In this document: in pieces, positions 1 through 8,037 of the stretch
Layout: every line of letters begins with the position of its first letter
Position numbering within the stretch: the stretch's first letter is position 1
DNA from: SAR92 clade bacterium H455
Lineage (GTDB): Bacteria; Pseudomonadota; Gammaproteobacteria; Pseudomonadales; Porticoccaceae
Direction: 5' to 3'
DNA: 64,000 nucleotides
Assembly: GCA_024802545.1 (NCBI GenBank)
Contig: CP103416.1
Coordinates: 2,852,001-2,916,000, forward strand
Translations under genes and position numbers: made by a program
The notes under the pieces: model-generated
Database searches by the model: none
The model's input: only the letters and a program-made list of their open reading frames with translations
Told to the model about the DNA's origin: nothing

Positions 1-34
1 TAGAGTTAAATATAAGCGCCTGAGAGCGTAAGGG

Positions 35-472
35 ATGACTATGAGCAGTAGCATTTGGCACAACCGACCAGACCTTGAAATGATGAATGGCGAGATGAAC
101 AGCGGCACCATTGTTGAGCACCTTGGCATTAAAATTACCGAAGTGGGTGATGATTATATAACTGGGACCATGCCGGCTGATGCGCGAACTTTTCAGCCCT
201 ATGGCGTGGTTCACGGCGGTGCCAATGTTGTGCTCGCAGAGACACTGGGCAGCATTGCCGGTGCTCATGTAATTGATTTTGCCACCGCCAAATGTCTCGG
301 CCAAGAAGTTAGCGCCAGCCACCTGCGACCGGTATCAAGCGGGCTGGTGACTGGCACGGCGCGCCCGATTCACCTGGGTCGCCGCTCGCATATTTGGGAG
401 ATTCGTCTGGAAGATGATCGCGGCAAATTAACCTGCCTATCTAAGCTAACTCTCGCCATTCTGCCAACATAG
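35..472 (+). CDS. PaaI/YdiI-type hotdog-fold thioesterase
   Basis: This 145-residue protein is a small acyl-CoA thioesterase of the PaaI/YdiI (MenI-like) hotdog family, acting in the cytoplasm on an aromatic or acyl-CoA that cannot be named from sequence. The family core is visible around residues 50-75: VVHGGANVVLAETLGS, in which the HGG turn and the acidic residue in the following helix (AETLGS) form the usual active site. The length is typical (about 135-150). The N-terminus SSSIWHNRPDLEMMN resembles YdiI-type proteins. It stands alone and ends before a strong hairpin at 483-508. The start is ATG at 35; a second ATG lies two codons later, so the exact start is uncertain by two residues. 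No menaquinone genes are nearby, so a specific role in menaquinone synthesis is not claimed. Confidence 0.88.
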   Translation: MTMSSSIWHNRPDLEMMNGEMNSGTIVEHLGIKITEVGDDYITGTMPADARTFQPYGVVHGGANVVLAETLGSIAGAHVIDFATAKCLGQEVSASHLRPVSSGLVTGTARPIHLGRRSHIWEIRLEDDRGKLTCLSKLTLAILPT

Positions 473-482
473 TTGAAGCTTT

Positions 483-508
483 AGTGGCTCTAGCGAGCTA
501 GAGCCACT
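483..508. terminator. Hairpin between convergent genes, probable terminator
   Basis: A perfect 11-bp stem (AGTGGCTCTAG / CTAGAGCCACT) with a 4-base loop lies between the thioesterase and the oppositely oriented membrane-protein gene. The plus-strand 3' flank is only weakly T-rich (GATTTCT). It probably ends transcription from the left and may work in both directions. The call rests on symmetry and position. Confidence 0.7.
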
Positions 509-527
509 GATTTCTAACGAGAAAACT

Positions 528-1367
528 CTACTCTGAACTAGTCTCAGCCTGCCAGCGAAATAGATTCATTTCAATAAAGACAAAGGCCACCAGCCACATA
601 AACGCATCCCAAAAATCCAAGAAATCGCCAAGTACGCCCCAGTAGGCAGCCGCAGCAAACAGCACGCTGTAGAAAATCCCTTTGATCAGATTGCTCAGTG
701 TAACCACTCTACCCTGGAAGCGTCCCTGCAACTGCAGCCAGACGTCCGCTTCTAAAATAATCACCACGCCGACCCAAGTAATAGAGTTGATCACATCAAC
801 CCAAGCTAACCACTGCACAGCCTGCCAATCTTGTAATGTGCCAATCACCTGCTGACCATTAAGCCTATAGAGATCTTGACCATTCAGCGCCACACAAGTC
901 TGGGCATCCAACAGCGGATATTCGTCGATAGTAATAATGCTGGCATAGCCCTGCCCCAGCAGACCGCAGAGATTGTCGACCAACCCTTCGAGAGCAAAGG
1001 GACTGATATCGTAGGTCAGCAGCATCTTGTCGACGTAACCGTAAAAGGCGTAGAGAATAAAGCTATAAGAAAAAAATCGCAGGGCGATAAAGCCATATTT
1101 AACTCTCGGCTGTCGCAATACTCGATCATCAACAACCGAGGTCTCCAGCTCAAATAACAACAGCAGCACAACCCAAGCCGCGGTATCTATAGTGGCGGCG
1201 AATCCAGAAATCAGATCAGAGAAGACAATGCCCTGACTAAAGGTGTGCTCAGTGGCCAGCCATTCTTCCTGAAAGAAAAGATAAATATTATAGGTTAGCA
1301 GTGCATAGACAGTGTATTTGAACAGGCGGAAAATAAGCTGCGCAGCGGCAGGCTGATGGGCACTCAT
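528..1367 (-). CDS. Multi-pass membrane protein of unknown function
   Basis: I do not recognise this protein. It has about 279 residues and several hydrophobic stretches that look like membrane helices: near residues 15-35 (IFRLFKYTVYALLTYNIYLF), 55-75 (AATIDTAAWVVLLLLFELE), 90-115, 185-205 (WVDVINSITWVGVVIILEA), 225-245 and 250-270. Between about residues 115 and 180 lies a polar segment with two cysteines (NLCGLLGQG and AQTCVALNG) that could form an extracytoplasmic loop with a disulfide; that is inference. The ATG at 1367 is preferred over an in-frame GTG at 1379, although neither has a strong ribosome-binding site. It is a single gene with no operon partner. Confidence 0.6.
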   Translation of the reverse strand: MSAHQPAAAQLIFRLFKYTVYALLTYNIYLFFQEEWLATEHTFSQGIVFSDLISGFAATIDTAAWVVLLLLFELETSVVDDRVLRQPRVKYGFIALRFFSYSFILYAFYGYVDKMLLTYDISPFALEGLVDNLCGLLGQGYASIITIDEYPLLDAQTCVALNGQDLYRLNGQQVIGTLQDWQAVQWLAWVDVINSITWVGVVIILEADVWLQLQGRFQGRVVTLSNLIKGIFYSVLFAAAAYWGVLGDFLDFWDAFMWLVAFVFIEMNLFRWQAETSSE

Positions 1368-1655
1368 AAAAAATCTCACAAGAAGGATAAATATTATTGT
1401 TCTGTGCAGATTCTTTTATACCTTATTTACAGCGTCGCAGCTAACAGATATGACAGAGATTAGAGACTTTGCCGGTCAAGATAGTCAGAAGGGCGGTGAA
1501 GGAAGTTAAGCGGCGCTCGTTAGAGCGCGAAGCCTGCACTGTCATCCTGACAGAGCGGAGCGACGAGGGATTTCAAGATAACAGAGCAGAGTGACATACC
1601 AGGCTTCGCTCAGGATGGCTGACTGAGGACAATCACGCTGGCTACAACAAGCCCT
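1368..1655. other. Intergenic region holding a palindromic repeat-like element
   Basis: About 290 bases without a gene. The right part, 1513-1617, carries nested inverted repeats: a GCGCTC/GAGCGC hairpin (1513-1528), CGAAGCCTG (1528-1536) paired with CAGGCTTCG (1600-1608), and CATCCTGA (1543-1550) paired with TCAGGATG (1610-1617). The phrase GTCATCCTGA followed by GCGGAGCGACGAGGGAT is typical of REP-like dispersed repeats in many bacterial genomes. No coding potential is seen. Confidence 0.6.
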
Positions 1656-2285
1656 TCAATCTCTTTTACGCATAGAGTCAATAGTTCGAATCCAATAATT
1701 CAAGTCAGGATTTAATTCAATTAACTGCTCAGTGACTATTTCGGCCTGCTGCCGAGATCGGTATTGGCCGTAGACCAAAACAAACAGATAGCGTTCGCCA
1801 TCAACTATAGCGCGAACTCGCAGCTCTCCCTCGGCAAGACGAATATTATCGGCCGCCTGTTCCGCCACGTCCTGACTTAAGTAAGCACCTAATTGCACGG
1901 TGTAGCCATTGGCGCTGATATCAAATACTGGTACTTTTTCACTGGGAATTTGTTGCGTAGAAGTTTTTCCCGCAGCCAATTCAGCCTCAGGCAGACTAGT
2001 ATCTAAGGCGATTTCCACAGGCTTTAAAACTATCGGCTCAACTGCCTCGACTTCGACCTCAATTGGCGGGACCAAACTCCCACCTTTAAGCAACTGTTCG
2101 GAACAGTTCCAGTTATCACTAGACTCAATTGCACCCTCACAGTGCCAGCCAATATATTCTCCATCTGGGCCTTGGGACGAGCGAGACGAATCCGGAGGGC
2201 CGAACCCTGAACAAGCTGACAACAAAAAAGCGATTGACAGCAGAAAAGACCGCGAGATAAATGTGGCAAAGGTTTTATTTAACAT
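1656..2285 (-). CDS. SPOR-domain lipoprotein
   Basis: The 209-residue product begins with a lipoprotein signal peptide ending in the lipobox LLSAC (Cys about 25), so it is likely anchored in a membrane and faces the periplasm. A Pro/Glu/Val-rich linker follows (around residues 70-115). The C-terminal part (about 127-205) matches the SPOR fold: it opens with GYTVQLGAYLSQDVAEQAAD and continues to the second beta-alpha repeat VLVYGQYRSRQQAE. SPOR domains bind denuded peptidoglycan glycans at division sites in characterised proteins. The region between lipobox and linker (DGEYIGWHCEGAIESSDNW) has two Cys and no known domain. It is transcribed in the same direction as the DUF4404 gene upstream. 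Confidence 0.85.
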   Translation of the reverse strand: MLNKTFATFISRSFLLSIAFLLSACSGFGPPDSSRSSQGPDGEYIGWHCEGAIESSDNWNCSEQLLKGGSLVPPIEVEVEAVEPIVLKPVEIALDTSLPEAELAAGKTSTQQIPSEKVPVFDISANGYTVQLGAYLSQDVAEQAADNIRLAEGELRVRAIVDGERYLFVLVYGQYRSRQQAEIVTEQLIELNPDLNYWIRTIDSMRKRD

Positions 2286-2310
2286 AAATTTTGTCGTTTT
2301 AATTATTGTT

Positions 2311-2325
2311 ATGGGTCAGACCCAT
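2311..2325. repeat. 15-bp interrupted palindrome upstream of the SPOR gene
   Basis: ATGGGTC-A-GACCCAT is a perfect 7-bp inverted repeat around one base, sitting in the 60-base gap between the DUF4404 and SPOR lipoprotein genes, both on the minus strand. It could be an operator or part of a dispersed palindromic motif. No T-tract follows on the minus strand, so a terminator is unlikely. Confidence 0.4.
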
Positions 2326-2348
2326 AGGCCCGAGGCAAGTAGACTTTA

Positions 2349-2672
2349 TTAAATCCCCATTCGGGCGAGAATGTCTAGTATTTGCCGCAGGGTAAAGGCC
2401 AATTTAGGATGCTGCGCCTCATACTCTAGGCTTTTTTGCTCCAAGGTATCGCGCAAACCTTGGTCGCCAATAGTATCACCGGCAGCTTCAGGCGCATCTT
2501 GCTGCACCTGTTTGGATCTCACATCCTCAAGCTGCAAAACACCCACCACCATTTTGCCCAACATATCTCTGTCAGCAGCACTGATGTGCGAAGATTTAAT
2601 CAGTTGGTTATGTAGCTCTTCGAGCCGCGTTTTAAGTTCATTGCGCTGATTGGCCTTTTCACTGCTTGGCAT
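2349..2672 (-). CDS. DUF4404 family protein
   Basis: A 107-residue, highly charged, largely helical cytoplasmic protein that resembles the DUF4404 family: an N-terminal helix with LKTRLEELHNQL, a central low-complexity segment, and the C-terminal motif YEAQHPKLAFTLRQILDIL with LARMGI. The function of the family is unknown. The start ATG at 2672 has a good ribosome-binding site (GGAGT, six bases upstream). The SPOR lipoprotein gene follows after about 60 bases on the same strand and may be co-transcribed. Confidence 0.8.
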   Translation of the reverse strand: MPSSEKANQRNELKTRLEELHNQLIKSSHISAADRDMLGKMVVGVLQLEDVRSKQVQQDAPEAAGDTIGDQGLRDTLEQKSLEYEAQHPKLAFTLRQILDILARMGI

Positions 2673-2794
2673 AGGTTACTCCATTTATCTCAGCAACTCC
2701 TGAACGGCTGCCGACAGTCTGAGGACTGCTACTAAAGTATAGACTCTGGGAAAAACGCTGTAGCGCGTCACTTTAGTGCATCGAGCTCAGTGCA

Positions 2795-2810
2795 TGGCAC
2801 AGGAATTGCT
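2795..2810 (+). promoter_or_regulatory. Sigma-54 (-24/-12) promoter of the ammonium transporter
   Basis: TGGCACAGGAATTGCT matches the RpoN consensus TGGCAC-N5-TTGC exactly, with GG (2796-2797) and GC (2808-2809) separated by the obligatory 12-base step. Transcription would start near 2821, giving a leader of about 113 bases. RpoN/NtrC control of amt genes is well established in proteobacteria. The palindrome TGGTGCACCA at 2908-2917 lies in the leader, downstream of the promoter, and is not a normal NtrC enhancer position. Confidence 0.8.
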
Positions 2811-2933
2811 TTATTCTGTGCAGAGCTAAGTTTTAGGCCCCGTTTTAACTATAAAAAGCACATACATAGTGCGCTAGATCACCATCTAATAATTTAACGC
2901 CCTATTTTGGTGCACCATTAAAGAGGAAAGTCC

Positions 2934-4244
2934 ATGTTATCCCGATATCGCCAACTCGCAGCAGTCGCCTTCGCACTCCTGGCAGGCACCTTCTCAACCC
3001 AGGTATTTGCCGACGAACTAAACGCAGCAAACACCTCTTGGATTTTAACCTCTACAGCATTGGTGCTGTTTATGACCATTCCCGGTCTGTCACTGTTTTA
3101 TGGTGGTCTGGTTCGTTCAAAGAATGTTCTCTCAGTATTAATGCAGTGTTTTGCTATTACCTGCCTGGCTTCGATTATCTGGTTTGCCTTTGGTTACAGC
3201 TTGGCATTTGGCGATGGCGGTTCCATGAACGCCTGGATCGGTAATCTGGATAATCTGTTGATGGGCAATATCAAAGAAGAATCCATGGCTGGGGATATTC
3301 CCGAGTCAGTATTTGCCCTCTTTCAAATGACCTTTGCTGTGATCACCCCAGCTCTGATCGTCGGCGCCTTTGCCGAGCGCATGCGCTTCAGCGCCATGTT
3401 GCTGTTTAGCGCACTGTGGCTGATCGCGGTTTACTCTCCAATTACCCACTGGGTTTGGGGCGGCGGCTGGCTCGGTGAGATGGGTTTGTTGGATTTTGCC
3501 GGCGGTACCGTTGTGCATATTACTGCTGGTGTCGGCGCCTTGGTTGCCGCACTGGTACTGGGTAACCGCAAAGGTTTCCCACAGCAGGCGATGCCTCCAC
3601 ACAACCTGACCATGACAGTTACTGGCGCCGGTATGCTTTGGGTCGGCTGGTTTGGCTTTAACGGTGGCTCTGCTCTGGCCGCCAATGGCGATGCCGGTAT
3701 GGCAATGCTGGTAACACACATTTCCGCTGCAGCAGGCTCACTGGCCTGGATGACCATGGAATGGGTCAAACACGGCAAGCCTTCGGTCTTGGGTATAGTC
3801 ACTGGCATGGTTGCTGGTTTGGGTACTATTACGCCAGCATCCGGTTTTGTGGGTCCCGGCGGCGCACTGTTGATCGGCTTGAGCGCCGGCGTTATCTGTT
3901 ATTACGCCACTCAGGCGATCAAGCAACGCTGGAAAATTGATGACAGCCTAGACGTATTTCCAGTCCACGGTGTGGGCGGCATACTAGGTACATTGCTCGC
4001 CGGCATCTTCGCTTCCGACGCCCTCGGCGCGTTCAGCGGCCAGGGTTACAACGAAGGTATGAACATGGCCTCACAGGTTCAGGTTCAAATCGTCGGAATT
4101 GTTGCCACATTCGTCTACACCGCTATTGTGACATTTGTACTGTTAAAACTAGTTGATGCCATGTTAGGATTACGCATTGATGAAGAAAACGAAACTATGG
4201 GTCTAGATCTCGCAGAGCATGATGAGAGGGGGTATGATCTATAA
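2934..4244 (+). CDS. amt: Ammonium transporter
   Basis: The 436-residue protein is an Amt/Mep/Rh ammonium channel of the inner membrane. It has an N-terminal signal peptide (to about residue 26, ending VFA) followed by about eleven hydrophobic helices. The Amt signature DFAGGTVVHITAGVGALVAA is clear, with the first conserved pore His at about 195 and the second at about 345 in the FPVHGVGGILGT segment. The entry region PGLSLFYGGLVRSKN is also typical. The C-terminal tail (LRIDEENETMGLDLAEHDE) is the part that binds PII proteins in homologues. No glnK gene is adjacent, which is usual for amtB in some lineages but not in E. coli. The start is supported by AGAGGAAAG upstream, and expression is probably RpoN-dependent. 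Confidence 0.97.
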   Translation: MLSRYRQLAAVAFALLAGTFSTQVFADELNAANTSWILTSTALVLFMTIPGLSLFYGGLVRSKNVLSVLMQCFAITCLASIIWFAFGYSLAFGDGGSMNAWIGNLDNLLMGNIKEESMAGDIPESVFALFQMTFAVITPALIVGAFAERMRFSAMLLFSALWLIAVYSPITHWVWGGGWLGEMGLLDFAGGTVVHITAGVGALVAALVLGNRKGFPQQAMPPHNLTMTVTGAGMLWVGWFGFNGGSALAANGDAGMAMLVTHISAAAGSLAWMTMEWVKHGKPSVLGIVTGMVAGLGTITPASGFVGPGGALLIGLSAGVICYYATQAIKQRWKIDDSLDVFPVHGVGGILGTLLAGIFASDALGAFSGQGYNEGMNMASQVQVQIVGIVATFVYTAIVTFVLLKLVDAMLGLRIDEENETMGLDLAEHDERGYDL

Positions 4245-4342
4245 TAATAAGAAAGGATAGGGGAAAAAAATAACCGCCCGAACACCACCGCCGATCCGCA
4301 AAATGGATTAAAGCACTAGTGGGGTGAACCAGAGGGGCATTA

Positions 4343-4371
4343 AGCCGCTGATATTTGTCAGCGGCTTTTTT
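4343..4371 (+). terminator. Rho-independent terminator after amt
   Basis: A 9-bp stem (AGCCGCTGA / TCAGCGGCT) with a six-base loop is followed directly by a T-run (TTTTTTA). It ends the amt transcript about 100 bases after the stop codon. Confidence 0.9.
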
Positions 4372-4483
4372 ATTGATGCGCTATTCTCGTCACGAGATAA
4401 TCGCAGTATAAGAGAGCTAGACTGACCCTATGCGACATAGCATAAGCGCGAAAGGCATAAGGATATAAGGGCGTATAGAGAGT

Positions 4484-5335
4484 ATGAAAGTTCCAAAACG
4501 CATTCAACCGCTAATCGACGATGGTATTGTCGATGAGGTTATTCGCCCACTGATGAGCGGCAAAGAAGCCGCTGTCTTTGTGGTGCGCTGCGGTTCGGAA
4601 ATACGCTGTGCCAAGGTCTATAAAGAAGCCAGCAAGCGCAGCTTTAAACAGGCTGTGACCTATCAAGAAGGCCGCAAGGTTCGCAACAGCCGCCGCCAGC
4701 GCGCCATGGAAAAAGGCTCAAGATTTGGCCGCAAGCAGCAGGAAGAAACCTGGCAAAACGCCGAAGTCGACGCCCTCTACAAGCTCGCCGCCGCCAATGT
4801 GCGCGTGCCCGTCCCCTTCGGCTGCTTTGACGGCGTCCTGCTCATGGAGCTGGTGACGCTCGAAGATGGCCAGGTAGCACCGCGCTTAAATGATATCTCC
4901 ATGTCCGCGGAACAGGCCGTCGAAGACCACTATGTGGTAATGCAATATGTCTTGCGCATGCTCTGCGCCGGTTTGGTGCATGGCGATCTCTCAGAATTTA
5001 ATGTACTGGTCGACGACTACGGTCCAGTAATTATCGACCTGCCTCAGGCTGTAGACGCGGCCGCCAATAACCATGCCGAGCGTATGTTATCGCGGGATGT
5101 TAACAATATGACCGAGTACTATGGTCAGTACGCACCGGAGCTCCTCGAGACCAAATATGACAAAGAGATGTGGGCGCTCTTCGAAGAGGGCAAGCTAACC
5201 CCCAACAGTCAATTGACCGGCTACTTTGAAGAAGACACTGAACTAGCTGATGTGGATACTGTAATGGAAGAAATTAAGGCTGCATTTGCTGAAGAGCAGG
5301 AGCGTATAGAGCGCATGAGCGAAAGCGACGAATAA
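4484..5335 (+). CDS. RIO1-like serine kinase (PA4780 type)
   Basis: A 283-residue atypical protein kinase of the RIO family, closest to the bacterial PA4780-type group. The visible active site is LVHGDLSEFNVLV, with catalytic Asp at about 168 and metal-ligand Asn at about 173, and IIDLPQAV, with the RIO metal Asp at about 185 replacing the DFG of ordinary kinases. The N-terminal nucleotide-binding region contains SGKEAAVFVV, a flexible glycine loop, and the invariant Lys in CAKVYK. The C-terminus is an acidic helix. Targets in bacteria are not established. It abuts the convergent btuF gene (the stop codons touch), so the two transcripts may overlap. Confidence 0.92.
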   Translation: MKVPKRIQPLIDDGIVDEVIRPLMSGKEAAVFVVRCGSEIRCAKVYKEASKRSFKQAVTYQEGRKVRNSRRQRAMEKGSRFGRKQQEETWQNAEVDALYKLAAANVRVPVPFGCFDGVLLMELVTLEDGQVAPRLNDISMSAEQAVEDHYVVMQYVLRMLCAGLVHGDLSEFNVLVDDYGPVIIDLPQAVDAAANNHAERMLSRDVNNMTEYYGQYAPELLETKYDKEMWALFEEGKLTPNSQLTGYFEEDTELADVDTVMEEIKAAFAEEQERIERMSESDE

Positions 5336-6226
5336 CTATTCTTCACGAGCCCGCTGAAGATAATCACACATCAACTCCGCACCATCGAGAATTCTCACCG
5401 AATGGCGCTGCATTAAATCCGCACCAATCAGATACACATGCTCATCTCGCACTGCTGAAATCTTCCCCCACTTACGCCAACGATTAAACCAATGAGGTTT
5501 TTCCTCTTTGCTGCCGCCAGCGATAATCACCTGGGGATCCGCGGCTACTACAGATTCTATATTGACGTAGGGAACTAGTGGAATGGCGTCGGCAAAGATG
5601 TTGCGACCACCGCAGAGTTCTATGACGCTGCTGACCATATGTTTGCCGTTTAAGGTGATCAACGGCTCATCCCAAATTTGATAGAAGGTTCGTACCTCAG
5701 GCTTGGCACTATTCTGGTCACGCAGCAAACTCAGTCGCTGACTAAAACTCTCAGCCTTTTGCCGAGCATTCTCAACATGGCCAGAGAGAACACCAAAGCG
5801 GGTAAACAGATTGGGAATATCCTCTAAGCTGCGGGTCTCAATAACAAAGACCGGAATACCCAGCAGGCGAATGCGGTTAATAATTTTATCCCCATTGCCG
5901 GACTGCCAAGCAATCACCAAGTCAGGCTGCAACGACAGTATCAGCTCATAATTGGCCGCGGCGTGGTTATTGACGCGCATAATTCCCTTAGCCTGCTCTG
6001 GGTAATTGCTGTATTCATCGGCACCGACAATCTGCTCCCCGGCGCCAATATGAAATAGCACCTCAGTGATATTGGGTGCCAAACTGATGATTCGTTGGGC
6101 CGGTTTCTCGAGGGCCAGTCTATTACCAAAATCGTCCTCAACGCTTATCTCTGCTGCCAGCGAGAATGAACAAAGCACTGCGACAAGCAGTACAATTAGC
6201 CCAAAACTGTGCTTTAGATATTTCAC
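5336..6226 (-). CDS. btuF: Periplasmic cobalamin-binding protein BtuF
   Basis: A 296-residue substrate-binding protein of the Fe/B12 periplasmic class (PF01497). It has a cleavable signal peptide (to about residue 24, ...FSLAAE) and the family segments RIISLAPNITEVLFHIGAGE and EYSNYPEQAKGI, then a long backbone helix and a C-terminal lobe. It is the last gene of the riboswitch-led operon, overlapping btuD by one base, which supports vitamin B12 or a corrinoid as the ligand rather than a siderophore. It would hand the ligand to BtuCD at the inner membrane. A second, signal-less paralogue is encoded upstream at 8672-9589. Confidence 0.92.
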   Translation of the reverse strand: MKYLKHSFGLIVLLVAVLCSFSLAAEISVEDDFGNRLALEKPAQRIISLAPNITEVLFHIGAGEQIVGADEYSNYPEQAKGIMRVNNHAAANYELILSLQPDLVIAWQSGNGDKIINRIRLLGIPVFVIETRSLEDIPNLFTRFGVLSGHVENARQKAESFSQRLSLLRDQNSAKPEVRTFYQIWDEPLITLNGKHMVSSVIELCGGRNIFADAIPLVPYVNIESVVAADPQVIIAGGSKEEKPHWFNRWRKWGKISAVRDEHVYLIGADLMQRHSVRILDGAELMCDYLQRAREE

Positions 6227-6999
6227 TAAGTAATCACCAGAGGTTTATTGGTCACTGGGTGCCGGGCGATCGTCGCCTTAACGCCAAATACCTGATCGAT
6301 CAACTGCTCGGTCAACACCTCCTCCGGCGTACCCTGAGCAGCAACCAACCCGCCATCAAAGACCACCAGCTTATCGGCACAGCGTGCCGCCAGATTGAGA
6401 TCATGCAACACCATTACAACCCCTACCCCTTTCTCCGCCAGCTGCCGGACGATCTCTAGGGTCAGCTGTTGATGGGCCAAATCAAAGGCCGCGGTGGGCT
6501 CATCCAACACTAGAATTTGTTCGCCCGCTGCGCAGGGCAGCCATACCTGAGCCAGCACTCGAGCCAACTGCACACGCTGTTTTTCACCCCCAGACATCTG
6601 GGTGTAAAAACGCTTTTGCAGATATTCCGCATCCACCAGTTTCAGTGCCTGATCGATAATCTCGGCATCTTTTAGGGTGCCGGTCTGATGGGGAATACGC
6701 CCCAGAGCAACCACCTCATTAGCCGTAAAGGGAAAATTTAGCAGTGAGTGTTGAGGCAGCACTGCGAGCATTTGCGCCCGCTGCTGAACCGGCCAATCAT
6801 TGAGATCACGCTGATTAAAGCTTACCGACCCTTTAGTGGGCGCTAACTCACCGGTCAGCACCCGCAATAGACTGGATTTACCCGCGCCATTAGGCCCAAC
6901 AATTGCAGTGACCTTGCCTGCCTCAACCTCCACTGTGACATTGCGCAACAGATCAAAGCCGGATAGATGAAGGGAAATATTCTCAGCGCGCAGAGTCAT
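6226..6999 (-). CDS. btuD: Cobalamin ABC transporter ATPase
   Basis: A 257-residue ABC ATPase of the FepC/BtuD/HmuV class. Walker A is GPNGAGKSSLL (about residue 35), the Q-loop lies near LAVLPQHSLL, the signature is MSGGEKQRVQLARVLAQ, and Walker B is ILVLDEPTAAFD, followed by the switch His in VLHDLNLAARCAD. HmuV-like features (PCAAGEQILVLDEP, with an insertion before Walker B) mean the family alone would suggest haem. The surrounding B12 genes and riboswitch argue for corrinoid import. It is three bases downstream of btuC. Confidence 0.93.
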   Translation of the reverse strand: MTLRAENISLHLSGFDLLRNVTVEVEAGKVTAIVGPNGAGKSSLLRVLTGELAPTKGSVSFNQRDLNDWPVQQRAQMLAVLPQHSLLNFPFTANEVVALGRIPHQTGTLKDAEIIDQALKLVDAEYLQKRFYTQMSGGEKQRVQLARVLAQVWLPCAAGEQILVLDEPTAAFDLAHQQLTLEIVRQLAEKGVGVVMVLHDLNLAARCADKLVVFDGGLVAAQGTPEEVLTEQLIDQVFGVKATIARHPVTNKPLVIT

Positions 7000-7002
7000 T
7001 GA

Positions 7003-8037
7003 TCAGACCTCTCGACGCTGTTGCAACAGCAGGGCAATAAAGAACGGTGCACCCAATAGTGCGGTAAGAATTCCGGTGGGCAACTCAGCGGGCAAAACCA
7101 CCACTCGTGCCAAGCTGTCAGCAATCACCAACAAGATCGCACCGGCCATAGCCGAACCGGGAATCAACCAGCGATGATCAGGGCCAATCAGCAAACGAAT
7201 AACATGAGGAATCACCAGGCCGACAAAACCCACCATACCGGCTAGGGCCACAGAGACACCCACTCCCAATGCCGTCAGCACAATAAGGCGACGCTTAACC
7301 CGCTGCACATCTATGCCTAAATGACGGGCCTCGGATTCTCCCAGCAGCAGCGCATTCAGGGCCCGACTATCCCGGGGGAAGCTAATCAAAAGTATCAAAC
7401 TGACCAGCGCCATAATCGACACCTTGGCCCAGTTGGCAGCACTCAGATTGCCCATCTGCCAGAGACTGATCTGTCGCAACATATCGTTGTCGGCAAAGTA
7501 ACTTAGCAGACTATTCAGGGCTCCAGCTAAGGCGCCAATAGCGATACCGGCCAACAGCATGGTGGTCACCGATGTGCCTATACCAGAGGTGGCCAGACGA
7601 TAGACCAGAATGGTCGCAGCAAAACCGCCGACAAAAGCCCCTAGCGCTACCAGAGATAAACCCATCAATAGGCCGCTCTCAATCGCACCGCCTGCGAAGA
7701 CAATCATTAGACTGGCGCCCACCGAGGCACCACCAGAGACACCGATCAGCGAAGGGTCTGCCAACGGATTGCGAAACAGACCCTGCATAACAGCACCTGT
7801 GCTAGCCAAAATGGCCCCCACCAACAGCGCCAGTAAGATTCTTGGCAGGCGAATATCAAACAGAATAACCTGGGTTTGAGCGGCGCTATCGGCGCCGGAA
7901 AATAGACTATCAACCGCTGCACTGAAGGCCTCGGCCATGGAAATAGATACGGTGCCCACGGTCATGGAATAGAGCACAATCACCGGCAATAAAATTGCCA
8001 GTGTCGCGAGCAGCCATGCCGAGGAAATACGTCGCAA
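7003..8037 (-). CDS. btuC: Cobalamin ABC transporter permease
   Basis: A 344-residue FecCD/BtuC-type permease with about ten transmembrane helices. Typical family segments are RLPRILLALLVGAILASTG (about residue 63), MQGLFRNPLADPSLIGVSGG (about 85) and the cytoplasmic coupling region LLGESEARHLGIDVQRVKRR. The C-terminal PAELPTGILTALLGAPFFI is the classic FecCD ending. It forms the channel of BtuC2D2F in the inner membrane. It directly follows cobO and precedes btuD by three bases. Confidence 0.94.
   Translation of the reverse strand: MRRISSAWLLATLAILLPVIVLYSMTVGTVSISMAEAFSAAVDSLFSGADSAAQTQVILFDIRLPRILLALLVGAILASTGAVMQGLFRNPLADPSLIGVSGGASVGASLMIVFAGGAIESGLLMGLSLVALGAFVGGFAATILVYRLATSGIGTSVTTMLLAGIAIGALAGALNSLLSYFADNDMLRQISLWQMGNLSAANWAKVSIMALVSLILLISFPRDSRALNALLLGESEARHLGIDVQRVKRRLIVLTALGVGVSVALAGMVGFVGLVIPHVIRLLIGPDHRWLIPGSAMAGAILLVIADSLARVVVLPAELPTGILTALLGAPFFIALLLQQRREV

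Noticed and set aside
2908-2917. NtrC enhancer site TGGTGCACCA for amt
   Set aside because: It lies about 90 bases downstream of the predicted start site, and its spacing differs from the NtrC consensus with a central gap.
3306-3926. Long minus-strand frames opposite the ammonium transporter
   Set aside because: They are antisense shadows of a clearly conserved gene, with no domain and implausible composition.
6226-6999. Haem ABC transporter ATPase (HmuV)
   Set aside because: The sequence resembles HmuV, but all neighbours and the riboswitch concern cobalamin, and no haem-uptake genes are present.
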